The translations under genes were made by a program, and so were the position numbers. Source: Planctomycetota bacterium (lineage in GTDB: Bacteria; Planctomycetota; Phycisphaerae; Phycisphaerales; Phycisphaeraceae). From it: a stretch of 64,000 bases of DNA. The DNA lies in contig JAIOPN010000014.1 in NCBI GenBank assembly GCA_021413865.1, positions 186,001-250,000 of the forward strand, in the 5' to 3' direction. Shown here piece by piece: positions 1 to 9,591 of the stretch (positions within the stretch are counted from its first letter, which is position 1; each line of letters begins with the position of its first letter). The notes below the pieces were generated by a model. The model searched no databases and was not told the DNA's origin. It worked only from the letters and a program-made list of their open reading frames with translations.

Positions 1-724
1 TGTTCGCCAGCTCGCGCTCGCGCAGCTTCTGACGCAGGTCGAACTGCTCGGACAACTTCGTCTTCAACTGCGCCGTCAGGTCGTCGGCCTTCTTCGTGTC
101 GCCGGCGCGGCGGGCGTCGCGCACCTGCCCGGCCAGCTCATCGACGCCGCGCTCGAGCTTGAAGTCATCGACTCGCAGCTTGAAGAGCTCCGGGTCGGTC
201 CGCTTGAGGTGCGCCATCTCGAGCAGCCGGCCCATCATCGGCCGCATCATGTCCTGCGCCTTGTCGGGGTTCTTGGCCTTGTATTCCTCGATCCGCTTGG
301 CCATCTCGGGCCTGAACTCGCGGAGCAGGTCCATCGCCTCCTTGACCTGTGCGTCGGTCAGGGGCGGGCCGCCTCCGGGCCCGCCGGGGCCGCGCTGTCC
401 CTCACCACCACCGCCGCGCCGCTCGCGCATCCCGCCTTCAAAAGAGCGAGGCCGCTCCCCGCGCGGGCCGCCGCGGTCCTCTTTGCGCTCCATCCCGCCG
501 GGGCCGTCCGGGCCCTGATCGTCACGGGGGGGAGGCGGCATCGGGCGGTCGTCGTCCATCATCGGGTCGTCGAGCTTGAGCTGGTCACGGTGCTGGGGGG
601 GTGGAGGCGGAGGCGGGCCATCGCCGTCTTCCTTCGCGGGCTGCGCCGATACGATCGACGCGCTCAGGAGCACGGTTAAACCCGCCAATGCCAGCACATT
701 CCGTCGTACGTCATTCTTCATCAT
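1..724 (-). CDS. Exported Met/Pro-rich hypothetical protein (C-terminus beyond window)
   Basis: The gene runs off the left edge of the window, so only the first 241 residues are seen. It starts at tandem ATG codons (MMKNDVRR) and has a signal peptide of about 28 residues ending near VSAQPA. A long low-complexity stretch rich in Pro, Gly, Asp and Met follows (about residues 35-125), then a charged helical region (about 130-240) with MMRPMMGRL and many Arg/Lys/Glu. The layout resembles the small exported proteins that often follow ECF sigma factors in planctomycetes, and the helical part loosely recalls Spy/CpxP-type periplasmic sensors, but no family is assigned. It lies 37 bp downstream of the membrane protein gene and is probably the last visible gene of the sigma-factor operon. 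Confidence 0.75.
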   Translation of the reverse strand, partial: MMKNDVRRNVLALAGLTVLLSASIVSAQPAKEDGDGPPPPPPPQHRDQLKLDDPMMDDDRPMPPPPRDDQGPDGPGGMERKEDRGGPRGERPRSFEGGMRERRGGGGEGQRGPGGPGGGPPLTDAQVKEAMDLLREFRPEMAKRIEEYKAKNPDKAQDMMRPMMGRLLEMAHLKRTDPELFKLRVDDFKLERGVDELAGQVRDARRAGDTKKADDLTAQLKTKLSEQFDLRQKLRERELAN

Positions 725-761
725 GGTTGCAAATCCCTGAAAAAATCGTGGCAAAACCGGG

Positions 762-1268
762 TCAAAACAGCGCGCCGCCGGACGGGTCCACCGAGTCCGC
801 CTCGGCATCGTCGTCGCCTGTCCAGTAGGTGTCGGTCGTTTCCGGCAGGTCGTGGCGGTCGAACTTCATCGCCAGCAGCGTCAGGTCGTGGTCGATGGCA
901 TCCGACGGGCCGTTGTACTCGGCGAGCGCGTTGATCTCGCGCTTGAGAGTCGCTTCGTCGTTGTGGGCGAGAGTGGTCGGGGTTCCACCGCCGGGCGTGG
1001 CCGTGTTGAGCGGGACGTTGACCCAGATGCCCAGGCTCAGCGCCATCGCCACGCAGGCCGCGACCGCGGACCAGCCGCGCGGGCCGATGCGCGCCAGCAC
1101 GCCGGGCTTATCCAGCCGGTGCGCCGTCGCCGCGAGCACGCGGTCTCCCAGGCCCGCCGGCACCCCGCCGGGGAGCGAGCTCGCGTCCAGCGCCTCGTCC
1201 AGCAGCGGCTCCAGCGAGTCGTCCGGCGTCCAGCCGTCGCGTCGATCTTGTTCCTGTCGCCCGTTCAT
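762..1268 (-). CDS. Putative anti-sigma-like single-pass membrane protein
   Basis: 168 residues. An acidic, probably cytoplasmic N-terminus (about 1-60) is followed by one hydrophobic segment (about 66-86, containing AVAACVAMALSLGIW) and a C-terminal domain of about 80 residues that ends in an Asp/Glu-rich tail. It begins 5 bp after the ECF sigma gene, the usual place for an anti-sigma factor, and the topology fits. I see no zinc-finger HxxxCxxC motif, so a ZAS-type anti-sigma domain is not supported. The role is inferred from position and topology only. Confidence 0.7.
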   Translation of the reverse strand: MNGRQEQDRRDGWTPDDSLEPLLDEALDASSLPGGVPAGLGDRVLAATAHRLDKPGVLARIGPRGWSAVAACVAMALSLGIWVNVPLNTATPGGGTPTTLAHNDEATLKREINALAEYNGPSDAIDHDLTLLAMKFDRHDLPETTDTYWTGDDDAEADSVDPSGGALF

Positions 1269-1273
1269 CTCAT

Positions 1274-1918
1274 CTACGCCTTTTTCGGTTCCGTTTTCGT
1301 GTTCGCTTCCATCTCGTCTTGCAGCAGCTTTCGCAGTTTTCCCAGCGCCCGGTGTCCGCGTGCCAGCACGGTGCCCAGCGGCTGACCGAGCGACTCGGCG
1401 ATCTCCGCGAAACTCAGCCCGGCGGTGTGGCGGAGCATGATGATCTCACGGTCCGCCTCGTTGAGCTTCGCCACCGCCGCGCGGACCTTTTCGACCTGCT
1501 CCTTGTGCGCCAGCCCGTCGATCGGGGTCGGCTGTGCACGGCTGCCGGTGAGGTCCACCACCCGCGTCTGCACGCCCGCCCACTCGCTGTCCTCCTGACT
1601 GTTGTCGGCGGACATGTCCATTGTCCGCGCCTGCCTCTTACGCCGCCGCATCTCGTCGCGGAGGCGGTTCATCGCGATACGGAAGAGCCAAGGATCGAAC
1701 CGTCCGCTCTCGTCGTAGCCCTTGAGATTCTCGACCAAGCTGACGAACGTCGCCTGCGTGATTTCCTCGGCCAACTCCGGATCGCCCGTCTGACGGACGA
1801 TCAGGGCGTACACGCGTGGTGAGTACGCCTCGACGAGGCTCTGCCAGGACTGGGCGTCTCCACGGGACGCCCCCGCGAGCCACACCTGAGGTGTTTGTTC
1901 GGCCGGTTGTTCAGCCAT
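1274..1918 (-). CDS. ECF-type RNA polymerase sigma-70 family sigma factor
   Basis: 214 residues from the ATG that opens MAEQPAEQ; a TTG start 21 bp further upstream would add seven residues but looks less likely. Region 2 spans about residues 25-90, with ELAEEITQATFVSLVENL and an FDPWLFRIAMNRLRDE core of the kind that binds core polymerase and the -10 element. Region 4 spans about 138-195, with DREIIMLRHTAGLSFAEIAE followed by the recognition helix around GTVLARGHRALGKLR. Length and two-domain layout match ECF sigma factors. It is the first gene of a three-gene operon with a membrane protein and an exported protein, which suggests control of an envelope response. Confidence 0.9.
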   Translation of the reverse strand: MAEQPAEQTPQVWLAGASRGDAQSWQSLVEAYSPRVYALIVRQTGDPELAEEITQATFVSLVENLKGYDESGRFDPWLFRIAMNRLRDEMRRRKRQARTMDMSADNSQEDSEWAGVQTRVVDLTGSRAQPTPIDGLAHKEQVEKVRAAVAKLNEADREIIMLRHTAGLSFAEIAESLGQPLGTVLARGHRALGKLRKLLQDEMEANTKTEPKKA

Positions 1919-2006
1919 GCACGACTCGCTGAGGGTCAAACGCGGTGCGCGGGGCGGTTATTGCAGGTCGGGAATCGCTGTAAACCGCAAGAATATCGGA
2001 GCAACC

Positions 2007-2090
2007 GGGTGGCTGGGGCAGAGTCTTCGATGCCCCGGTCTGTTTCGAGTATCCAACCGGGGCTTCGCAAAGCCTCAACCCCAGCCACCC
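2007..2090. repeat. Long-hairpin intergenic repeat, copy 1
   Basis: 84 bp. Perfect 12-bp outer arms GGGTGGCTGGGG / CCCCAGCCACCC enclose two unequal inner arms and a second 8-bp stem, GCCCCGGT / ACCGGGGC, around a variable loop. It lies in the gap between the divergent ECF sigma and metallophosphoesterase genes. Further copies are at 7941, 21980 and 62748. This copy has the same orientation as the one at 62748. Confidence 0.9.
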
Positions 2091-2150
2091 ATTCCAAATC
2101 GATCCACTCGGCGATGGCTTGCGCCCCCGCCACTCACCATAATACCCCGC

Positions 2151-3050
2151 ATGGCCTCCGAGTCGCCGACATCGCCGCCGGGTTCTGACATGAACCTGCA
2201 GGACCCCGCCGTGGCGGCCGACCTCTTCCGCCGCGCCGCCGACGCCAACCTCAGCGACCCGCAGCGGAGCGGCGCCTGCGTCGACCTGCCGCGCGCCGGC
2301 CACCTGCTCATGTCAGGCGACCTGCACGACCACTTCTTCAACTTCATGAAGCTCCTCAAGCTCGCCGCCCTCCACCGCGCGCCGGACCGACACCTGATCC
2401 TCCACGAGCTCATCCACGGCCCCTCCACCGTCAACGGCGCGGACCTCTCCGTCCGCCTCCTCGCCCGCGCCGCGGCCCTCAAGCTGCAGTACCCCGGCCG
2501 CGTCCACTTCCTCATGGCCAACCACGACCTGGCGCAGCTCGGCGGCGAGGGCATCGCCAAGAACGGCAAGTCCGTCACGCAGGCCTTCGACGACGGCATC
2601 GACTACATCTACGGCGACAGCGCGCCGACCGTCCGCGACGCGGTGCACGCCTTCATCCGCAGCGAGCCACTGGCGGTGCGCTGTGCGAACGGCATCCTCT
2701 GCTCGCACAGCCTGCCGGCGCCGCGCCTGCTGCCGGCGTTTGACGCGGGCGTGCTCGGCCGCGTGCCGACGGACACGGACATCAAGATGGGCGGCGCGGC
2801 CTTCGAGATGGTCTGGGGCCGGCGTCACACGCAGGAGGTGGCGGACAAACTCGGCGCGGCGTGGGGGACGCGGCTGTTCGTCGTGGGGCATCAGCCCGCC
2901 GACATGGGGTTCGAGGAGGAGGGCGAGACAATGCTCATCCTCGCCTCCAACCACGAGCACGGCGTGGCGCTGCCGATCGACCTCTCACGCGACTACGACC
3001 GCGCCGCCCTGGTCAAGGCGATCGTGCCGCTCGCGGGCGTGACGGTGTGA
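2151..3050 (+). CDS. Calcineurin-like metallophosphoesterase
   Basis: 299 residues from the ATG at 2151; an in-frame ATG at 2190 (MNLQDP) is an alternative. The metal-binding signatures of the calcineurin-like fold appear in order: SGDLHDHFFNF (about residue 55), an HELIH block, MANHDLAQLGG (about 124, the GNHD/E-type motif), CSHSLPAP and the late GHQPAD motif. The family hydrolyses phosphoesters at a two-metal centre. No signal peptide is seen, so it is probably cytoplasmic. The substrate cannot be read from the sequence. It stands alone, transcribed away from the sigma operon, with repeat-bearing gaps on both sides. Confidence 0.8.
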   Translation: MASESPTSPPGSDMNLQDPAVAADLFRRAADANLSDPQRSGACVDLPRAGHLLMSGDLHDHFFNFMKLLKLAALHRAPDRHLILHELIHGPSTVNGADLSVRLLARAAALKLQYPGRVHFLMANHDLAQLGGEGIAKNGKSVTQAFDDGIDYIYGDSAPTVRDAVHAFIRSEPLAVRCANGILCSHSLPAPRLLPAFDAGVLGRVPTDTDIKMGGAAFEMVWGRRHTQEVADKLGAAWGTRLFVVGHQPADMGFEEEGETMLILASNHEHGVALPIDLSRDYDRAALVKAIVPLAGVTV

Positions 3051-3054
3051 AGTG

Positions 3055-3220
3055 CGTAGGGTGTGTGGAGCGTAGCCCGCGTCTTCGTGGGCGCAGCGCA
3101 ACGCACCATTGGCGACCACGTTCGCACGGAGAGATATGGATAACAATCGACCGATTGACGAGGACGCCCCGCGTGCCGGAGACGGGAATGGTGCGTTGCG
3201 CTCCGCTCCACGCACCCTAC
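3055..3220. repeat. Inverted repeat element (GCGCAACGC family), copy A
   Basis: A perfect 15-bp inverted pair lies at 3096-3110 and 3187-3201 (GCGCAACGCACCATT and complement). An outer 17-bp pair with one mismatch starts at 3056 and ends at 3220. A related element with the same GGAGCGNAGCCCGC and GGGCGCAGCGCAAC core is at 11037-11250. It fills the gap before the superoxide dismutase gene. Confidence 0.8.
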
Positions 3221-3315
3221 CCCTTCAACGAGCAAAGAAAGTTTTCTTCCCGCGTGGGGAGCGCGTGCGTATAGTGGGCGCGGGCAATCACCAACACGAT
3301 CCAGGAGGACCACAC

Positions 3316-4065
3316 ATGAACCGACGAGAGATATTGGCGATGGGCGCGACGACGGCGGGTCTGATGCTGGCGGGCGCGGTGCCCGGGGCGATGGCGGCGG
3401 ACAGCGCGGCGGCGCACACGGGGCTGCCGGGCTACGACGCCGGCAAGGGCGAGTACGTCCTGCCCCCACTGCCCTACGACTATGACGCGCTGGAGCCGAG
3501 CATCGACAAAGAGACGATGAAGCTGCACCACGACAAGCACCACGCGGGCTACGTGACCGGGCTGAACAAGGCGCTCAAGCAGCTCGCCGACGCGCGGGCG
3601 TCAACGGACCCGGCGGCGTTCGCGCTGGTCAAGCACCTGAGCCGCGAGGTCGCTTTCAACGGCTCGGGCCACCTGCTGCACACGGTCTTCTGGAGCAACA
3701 TGGCCCCGGCGGGCAAGGGGGGCGGCGGCGAGCCCGGCGGCGAGTTTGCCGAGACGATCAAGAAGAGCTTCGGCTCGGTCGCGGCGATGCGCGCCCAGTT
3801 CAGCGCGGCGGCGGCGGCCGTCGAGGGCGGCGGCTGGGCGATCCTCGCCTGCGAGCCGGTGTCGCGCGGCCTCTTGATCCTCCAGGCCGAGAAGCACCAG
3901 GACCTCGTCGTCTGGGGTGTCACGCCGCTGCTATGCCTGGACGTGTGGGAGCACGCGTACTACCTGAAATACCAGAACCGCCGGGCCGATTACGTCAAGG
4001 CGTGGTGGGACGTGGTGAACTGGTCCGACGTGGCCGGGCGCTGCAAGCTGCAGGCGAAGGCGTAA
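3316..4065 (+). CDS. Exported Fe/Mn superoxide dismutase
   Basis: 249 residues, with AGGAGG (3303-3308) 7 bp before the ATG. It converts superoxide to oxygen and peroxide. The N-terminus [10 protein letters not shown] followed by a hydrophobic stretch and an Ala-X-Ala end (about residue 28) looks like a twin-arginine signal, so the enzyme is probably exported. The Fe/Mn SOD fold is clear: [13 protein letters not shown] with the first His ligand, the central Gly/His region near [13 protein letters not shown], and [15 protein letters not shown] carrying the C-terminal Asp and His ligands. Metal preference (Fe or Mn) is not assigned. The gene is convergent with the TlpA-like gene that ends at 4073. 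Confidence 0.93.
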   Translation: MNRREILAMGATTAGLMLAGAVPGAMAADSAAAHTGLPGYDAGKGEYVLPPLPYDYDALEPSIDKETMKLHHDKHHAGYVTGLNKALKQLADARASTDPAAFALVKHLSREVAFNGSGHLLHTVFWSNMAPAGKGGGGEPGGEFAETIKKSFGSVAAMRAQFSAAAAAVEGGGWAILACEPVSRGLLILQAEKHQDLVVWGVTPLLCLDVWEHAYYLKYQNRRADYVKAWWDVVNWSDVAGRCKLQAKA

Positions 4066-4072
4066 CAGCGGC

Positions 4073-4975
4073 TCACGGCGCGGGCTTTTCGTCCGTCTCG
4101 TGCGACGGCTGCGTCGCGGCGGGGCGCGTGGTCGCGGGCCGGGTGGCGGCGATGGCGGCGGCCTTGGCTGCGTTTTCGGCGCGGCGCTTGGCGGCGGCCA
4201 CCGCACGGGTCAGCGTGTCAATCGCCTTGGCGCCCTCGCGGTTGGCCTTGAGCGCCTCGCGCACGGCCTTGGCCTTCTCCGGGTCGCTCGGGATGCGGAA
4301 GGCCGCGACCAGCGGCTCGGCGACGGCGAGCACGGCGCTCTCCCGCAGCGTCGCCGCCGGGATTTCCTCGATCATCTTCAAAGCGCCCGCGTGATCCATC
4401 TTCTCCCCGCCGGCCGCCTCACCCGCCTCATGCACGCGCTTGACCGCCTCCTCGATCTTCTGCTCCGGGGTGATGCTGACCGGGTATTTTTTCACCGCTT
4501 CGGCGAGCTGCTCCTCGAGCTGCGCGGGGTGGCCCTGCCACGCGACCTTTCCCTCGGGCGTGAGGATGACCGTTTGCGGGATCCCCCGAACCCCGAACTG
4601 CTGGACGGCCGCCCCCTTCCACCCCTGCAGGTCGCAGGCCTGCGGCCAGGAGAACCCCTTTTGCTTCACCACCTGCTCGAGCGCGGCCAGGTTGTTGTCG
4701 AGGCTGATGCCGATGATGGCGACGCCCTTCTCGCGGTATTCCTTGTTGAGCTTGACCATGTGGGGGGCCATCTGCATGCACGGCCCGCACCATGTCGCCC
4801 AGAAGTCGAGCACGACGATCCGCCCCTTGAGCGCCTGCGACGTCACCACCTTGCCGTCGGTCGTGCGGAGGTTGATGGCGGGCCTGTCGCCCACGTTCAC
4901 CTGCGCCAGCGCGGGGCGGTACGAGACAAAACTGAAAAACAGGGCGAGCCACGCCGCGGCGATCCATCGTGTCAC
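4073..4975 (-). CDS. TlpA-like exported thioredoxin-fold protein with WCGPC
   Basis: 300 residues from a GTG start that has AAGGAG just upstream. A signal peptide ends near ALAQ (about residue 25). A TlpA/ResA-type thioredoxin domain covers about 28-160, with the redox motif WCGPC (Cys63, Cys66), GISLDNN and the cis-Pro region GIPQTVIL. The C-terminal 130 residues are a helical extension rich in Ala and Glu, ending in an Ala/Thr/Pro/Arg tail. The likely role is thiol-disulfide exchange in the periplasm, partner unknown. It starts 28 bp after a paralogue that lacks the cysteines. Confidence 0.85.
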   Translation of the reverse strand: MTRWIAAAWLALFFSFVSYRPALAQVNVGDRPAINLRTTDGKVVTSQALKGRIVVLDFWATWCGPCMQMAPHMVKLNKEYREKGVAIIGISLDNNLAALEQVVKQKGFSWPQACDLQGWKGAAVQQFGVRGIPQTVILTPEGKVAWQGHPAQLEEQLAEAVKKYPVSITPEQKIEEAVKRVHEAGEAAGGEKMDHAGALKMIEEIPAATLRESAVLAVAEPLVAAFRIPSDPEKAKAVREALKANREGAKAIDTLTRAVAAAKRRAENAAKAAAIAATRPATTRPAATQPSHETDEKPAP

Positions 4976-5003
4976 TGGAAATCTCCTTGGGCCAGACCGG
5001 TGA

Positions 5004-6203
5004 TCACTTGTTCATCTCTTCCTTGGCCTTCTTCGCCCACTCGGTGCCGGGGAAGCGGTCGATGATCTTCTGGAAGGTGTTGAGGGCCTCCTCATCCTTG
5101 CCGGACGAGCGGTAGTTGCCGGCCAGGCGCATCAGCTCGCCCGCCTCCTCGTCCTGCTGCGCCTTCTTGTATTGCTCCATGAAGGCGGCGTTGGCTTCGT
5201 ATTCCTTAACGCTGTCGGCGGCGAGCGCCGCCGCGGGGGTGCCGGCGAAGCGGTCGGCGACCTGCTTGAAACCCTTGTACGCCGGCACGTCGCGGCCGGC
5301 CTTCTTGTGCTCCAGGGCCGCGTCGAGCTTCTGCTGGGCGAGCACCTCGCGCTTCTTCGCCTGATCGGCGGCGGTTTCCGCGGCGGGGCGCGTCGCCGGC
5401 TTGGCCGTCAGCGCCGCCTTCAGCGTCGCCAGCGCCGCCTTGGCCTGCGGGTAGGAGTCCATGTAGCCCTCCAGCGACAGCCGCTCCTGGTCACGCTTGG
5501 GCTCGAAGAGCGGCATCATCTTCTTGGCCGCCGCGAGCACCGACGGCTCCTTGAGCATCTCGGGGTTGATCTCGCTGAGCACCTGCAGCGCGGAGCGGTA
5601 ATCCACCGCGCCCTTGCGCATGTCCTCCTCAATTTCCTTCGTGGAGTCCTGGATGATCCGCACCGTTAGCGCGACCCACTGGTCGTGCGTCAGCTCGGGC
5701 GGGTGCTCCTTGAGCACGCGGTCCACGGAGCCCGCCATCGCCTGCGGGTGGCCGCGCCACCGCACCACGCCGTCGGGCGACATCAGCACCGCGAACGGCA
5801 ATTTTTCGACGCCCCAGTCCGCGACGATCGGGACCTTCCACCCCTTGCCGTCGGCGACGACCCACCAGCCCAGTCGCTGATCGCGCGTCACACGCCGGGC
5901 CGTGTCCGAGCTCTTGTCCAGGTTGTAGCCGATCACCTGCACGCCGCGCCGGGTGAACGAATCCGTCTCCGCCTTGAGCTTGGCGCCCTCGCGCGAGGTC
6001 CACTGGTCCTCGTCCTCCCAGAAAACCACCAGGCGCACCCGGCCCTTGAGCGTCTCCTCGTTGACCTCCTTGCGGTCGATGGTCTTCCAGTTGATCTCGG
6101 GCTTCTGCCCCTCGTTGGCGACGACCGCCGCCAGAGCTGGCGCTGCCGCGACCGCCGCCATCAGCCCGGCCAAGAACCCCACGATGACGCGCGATTGCAG
6201 CAT
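5004..6203 (-). CDS. Exported thioredoxin-fold protein lacking CXXC, with TPR-like tail
   Basis: 399 residues from the ATG at 6203; the longer open frame to 6275 has no better start. A signal peptide ends near PALAA. The fold matches its downstream neighbour (NWKTIDRKEVNEETLKGR, then VVFW, then a GYNLDKS block and KLPFAVLMSPDG), but FWEDEDQWTSREG (residues 61-73) stands where the neighbour has FWATWCGPC, so no redox cysteines remain. After a Lys/Ala-rich linker the C-terminus (about 300-399) has tetratricopeptide-like helices with NTFQKIIDRFPGTEWAKKA. It may bind thiol-redox partners rather than catalyse exchange. It lies between mtnA and the active-type TlpA gene. Confidence 0.8.
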   Translation of the reverse strand: MLQSRVIVGFLAGLMAAVAAAPALAAVVANEGQKPEINWKTIDRKEVNEETLKGRVRLVVFWEDEDQWTSREGAKLKAETDSFTRRGVQVIGYNLDKSSDTARRVTRDQRLGWWVVADGKGWKVPIVADWGVEKLPFAVLMSPDGVVRWRGHPQAMAGSVDRVLKEHPPELTHDQWVALTVRIIQDSTKEIEEDMRKGAVDYRSALQVLSEINPEMLKEPSVLAAAKKMMPLFEPKRDQERLSLEGYMDSYPQAKAALATLKAALTAKPATRPAAETAADQAKKREVLAQQKLDAALEHKKAGRDVPAYKGFKQVADRFAGTPAAALAADSVKEYEANAAFMEQYKKAQQDEEAGELMRLAGNYRSSGKDEEALNTFQKIIDRFPGTEWAKKAKEEMNK

Positions 6204-6275
6204 GTTCCACCGCCTGAGAGGAGTAAAAGGGTGACCCACGATTCTATACGCACGGGCGGCTGTATGGATCGCCAA

Positions 6276-7301
<1,026 letters not shown>

Positions 7302-7379
7302 GCGGGGATGATAGAGAATCCGATCGGAAACTGTTCCGCCCCATTGCCCCCGGCTATGGGAATGAGAACCGCCCAGCCA

Positions 7380-7898
7380 TCACAGCATCTCCGTCAACGG
7401 CCGCGCCGCGGCGTGGAACGCCTTGGCCGGCACGCTCACCGTGCCCCACTTCGGGCTGCGTGGCCGGGCGACCGGTGCGTAACCGCTCAGCCGCACCGCC
7501 AGCACGGCGTACCACCGGCCGTTGAACTCGAACATGTCCTGGAACAGCGCATCGGGCGGCTCCGTGTCGCACCAGAACATGAAGACGAACGCAGGCTCAA
7601 ACCCGCCGCCGAACAGCCGCCCCCACTCGGGCAGCCCCGCGAGGTCCTCCTTGCTCACCCAGTTCTGCAACGCCTTGCCCGTCTTGCCCGAGTGCTTGCG
7701 GCCCTTGATCTCGACCAACAGGTTCGCGCCGCGCTTGCTGTAAACGACGAAATCAAAACTCTTGATCGGCAGCGCCGCCGCGCGCCCGCCCGAGGCCGTC
7801 AGCGCCCGCCGCGCCTCATCGACGGCGACGTAGGCAATGGACCGGGCGCGGAGGTAGTGCTCGAAAGCCTGCTCGTAATGGAACCGCCGCTGGGCCAT
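7380..7898 (-). CDS. HYExAFE family protein, nuclease-like fold suspected
   Basis: 172 residues. The N-terminal motif FHYEQAFEHYL (HYEQAFE at residues 7-13) is the signature of the planctomycete HYExAFE family, whose function is not established. Inside the domain, Asp49 in SFDFVVY and Glu63/Lys65 in LLVEIKGRK have the spacing of a PD-(D/E)XK nuclease core, so a DNA-handling role is possible, but this is my inference. It sits between mtnA and hisS on the same strand and carries no signal peptide. Confidence 0.85.
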   Translation of the reverse strand: MAQRRFHYEQAFEHYLRARSIAYVAVDEARRALTASGGRAAALPIKSFDFVVYSKRGANLLVEIKGRKHSGKTGKALQNWVSKEDLAGLPEWGRLFGGGFEPAFVFMFWCDTEPPDALFQDMFEFNGRWYAVLAVRLSGYAPVARPRSPKWGTVSVPAKAFHAAARPLTEML

Positions 7899-7940
7899 GG
7901 GACGCTCCCGGAGAAAATTCCGAATCTCCTGGTTTGAAAT

Positions 7941-8023
7941 GGGTGGCTGGGGCTAATGTCTTCCGCAGCCCCGGCGAGAGCTCAAGCAGAGCCGGGGCAT
8001 CGAAGACTCTGCCCCAGCCACCC
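7941..8023. repeat. Long-hairpin intergenic repeat, copy 2 (reverse orientation)
   Basis: 83 bp between hisS and the HYExAFE gene. Outer arms GGGTGGCTGGGGC / GCCCCAGCCACCC, second stem GCCCCGGC / GCCGGGGC. Relative to the copies at 2007 and 62748 the two inner arms are swapped, so it is inserted in the other orientation. Here the palindrome is extended outside the element by CTGGTTTGAAAT (7929-7940) and its complement (8029-8040), giving a hairpin of about 112 bp that could also end transcription of hisS. Confidence 0.9.
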
Positions 8024-8060
8024 GAAATATTTCAAACCAGGACACTACCAAAAAACACAT

Positions 8061-9353
8061 TCACTTCGCCGCAACGAGCTTGAGCAGCTCCTCCACCGAG
8101 ACGACGTGCTGCTCGCCGGAGTCGAGGTTCTTCAGGCTCACCCGGCCGTGCGCGGAGTGGTCGTCGAGGATGACGGCGAAGCGCGCCCGGCTGGCGGATG
8201 CTTCCTTAATAAGCTTGCCCACGCTGCGCGACGCCTTGTAGGAGAAGCGCGTGTGCAGCCCCGCGCGGCGGAGGTCGGCGACGGTGGCGGACAGGCCCGC
8301 CGCCCCGCCCTCGGTGGCGGCGAAGACGTAAACATCCGGCCGGGGCGAGACGTCCTCGGGCATCAGCCCCTTGTCCATCAGCACGTTCGAGAGCACCACG
8401 TCCCCCATGCCGAACCCGACCGCCGGCGTCGAAGGCCCGCCGAAAATCTCGATCAACTGGTCGTACCGCCCGCCGCCCGCCAGGGCGCGGAGCGCGCCGG
8501 AGGTCTCGTGCACCTCGAAGACCGTGCCGGTGTAGTACGCCAGGCCGCGCACGATGCCCAGGTCGTACTCGCACCAGGGCGCGATGCCGAAGGCGCGCAG
8601 CTCGGCGTCCAGCGCCGCCAGGTCGGCCATCTCTTCATCGACCCCGATCTGGTCGCGCATCTGGTCGAGCTTGCCCACGCCGTATTTCAGCCGGCAGATC
8701 TGGTCGAACCGCGCCACGCGGTCCGCGTCCAGCCCCAGCTTCGTCGCGCCGGTGGTGAACTCCTCGGTCGTCAGCTTGTCGCGCCGATCGAGCAGGTCGA
8801 ACGCGCCGGTCATGCCCTCCTCGGGCACGCCCATCTTGGCGAGGATGTGGCGGACCGTGCGGCGGTGGCTGATCTTCACGCGCACGTGCTCGGGCCGCAG
8901 GCCAAGCTCCGAGAGCAGATCGACGGCCGTGAAGATGCACTCGGCGTCGGCGACGGGCGTCTCCAGGCCGAGGATGTCCACGTTCCACTGCCAGAACTCG
9001 CGCAGCCGGCCGCGCTGCGGGCGCTCGGCGCGGCAGAGGTTGGGCGTGCAGAACCACTTGATCGGCTTGGGCAGCGCCCCGGCGCGCTCGGCGACCATGC
9101 GCGCCAGCGTGGGCGTGAACTCCGGCCGGATCGCCAGCTCGCGCTCGCCCCGGTCCTCGAAGTGGAACAGCTCGTTGACGATGCCCTCGCCGCTCTTGAC
9201 CTTGTAGAGGTCGAGCGACTCGAAGATCGGGCCGTCCACCTGCTCGAAGCCGTTGCGGATCGACACCCGCCGCCAGGCGTCGATCAGGTGGTTGCGCCAG
9301 GCCATCTCGCGGGGGAAAAAGTCACGCGTGCCCTTGGGAGCTTGGAATTTCAT
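8061..9353 (-). CDS. hisS: Histidine-tRNA ligase
   Basis: 430 residues, normal length. It charges tRNA-His with histidine. Class II motifs are visible: KGTRDFFPRE at the N-terminus, motif 2 around CRAERPQRGRLREFWQWN, and the HisRS-specific blocks RGLAYYTGTVFEVH and AGGGRYDQLIEIFGG with GFGMGDVVL (motif 3). The anticodon-binding domain follows (about 330-425). An essential housekeeping gene. It is followed by a repeat that may act as terminator. Confidence 0.97.
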   Translation of the reverse strand: MKFQAPKGTRDFFPREMAWRNHLIDAWRRVSIRNGFEQVDGPIFESLDLYKVKSGEGIVNELFHFEDRGERELAIRPEFTPTLARMVAERAGALPKPIKWFCTPNLCRAERPQRGRLREFWQWNVDILGLETPVADAECIFTAVDLLSELGLRPEHVRVKISHRRTVRHILAKMGVPEEGMTGAFDLLDRRDKLTTEEFTTGATKLGLDADRVARFDQICRLKYGVGKLDQMRDQIGVDEEMADLAALDAELRAFGIAPWCEYDLGIVRGLAYYTGTVFEVHETSGALRALAGGGRYDQLIEIFGGPSTPAVGFGMGDVVLSNVLMDKGLMPEDVSPRPDVYVFAATEGGAAGLSATVADLRRAGLHTRFSYKASRSVGKLIKEASASRARFAVILDDHSAHGRVSLKNLDSGEQHVVSVEELLKLVAAK

Positions 9354-9436
9354 TTTGGATTTCGGGTCCGGGATAATGGCCGTCGGATGGATGTAGGATA
9401 AGGTTTGTGGGCGTTAGGCGTCGGCATCATAATCCA

Positions 9437-9562
9437 CCCCCTCTCCCTCCGGGAGAGGGCAGGGGTGAGGGCGTCCGCCGGCCGGTGATCGCGCGTGATT
9501 GCGGACAACCGCCGAAGAAAAACGCCCTCACCCCAACCCTCCCCCGGAGGGGGAGGGGGCCA
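9437..9562. repeat. CCCTCTCCC/GGGAGAGGG repeat pair
   Basis: A hairpin of the type CCCTCTCCCTCCGGGAGAGGG followed by GGGGTGAGGGCG is mirrored at 9521-9562 by CGCCCTCACCCC and a C-rich/G-rich hairpin. Related hairpins are at 14867-14926 and 39022-39058. It fills the divergent gap between hisS and rsmD. Confidence 0.75.
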
Positions 9563-9591
9563 GACCCGGAATCCCGAATCCGAAATTCCCC

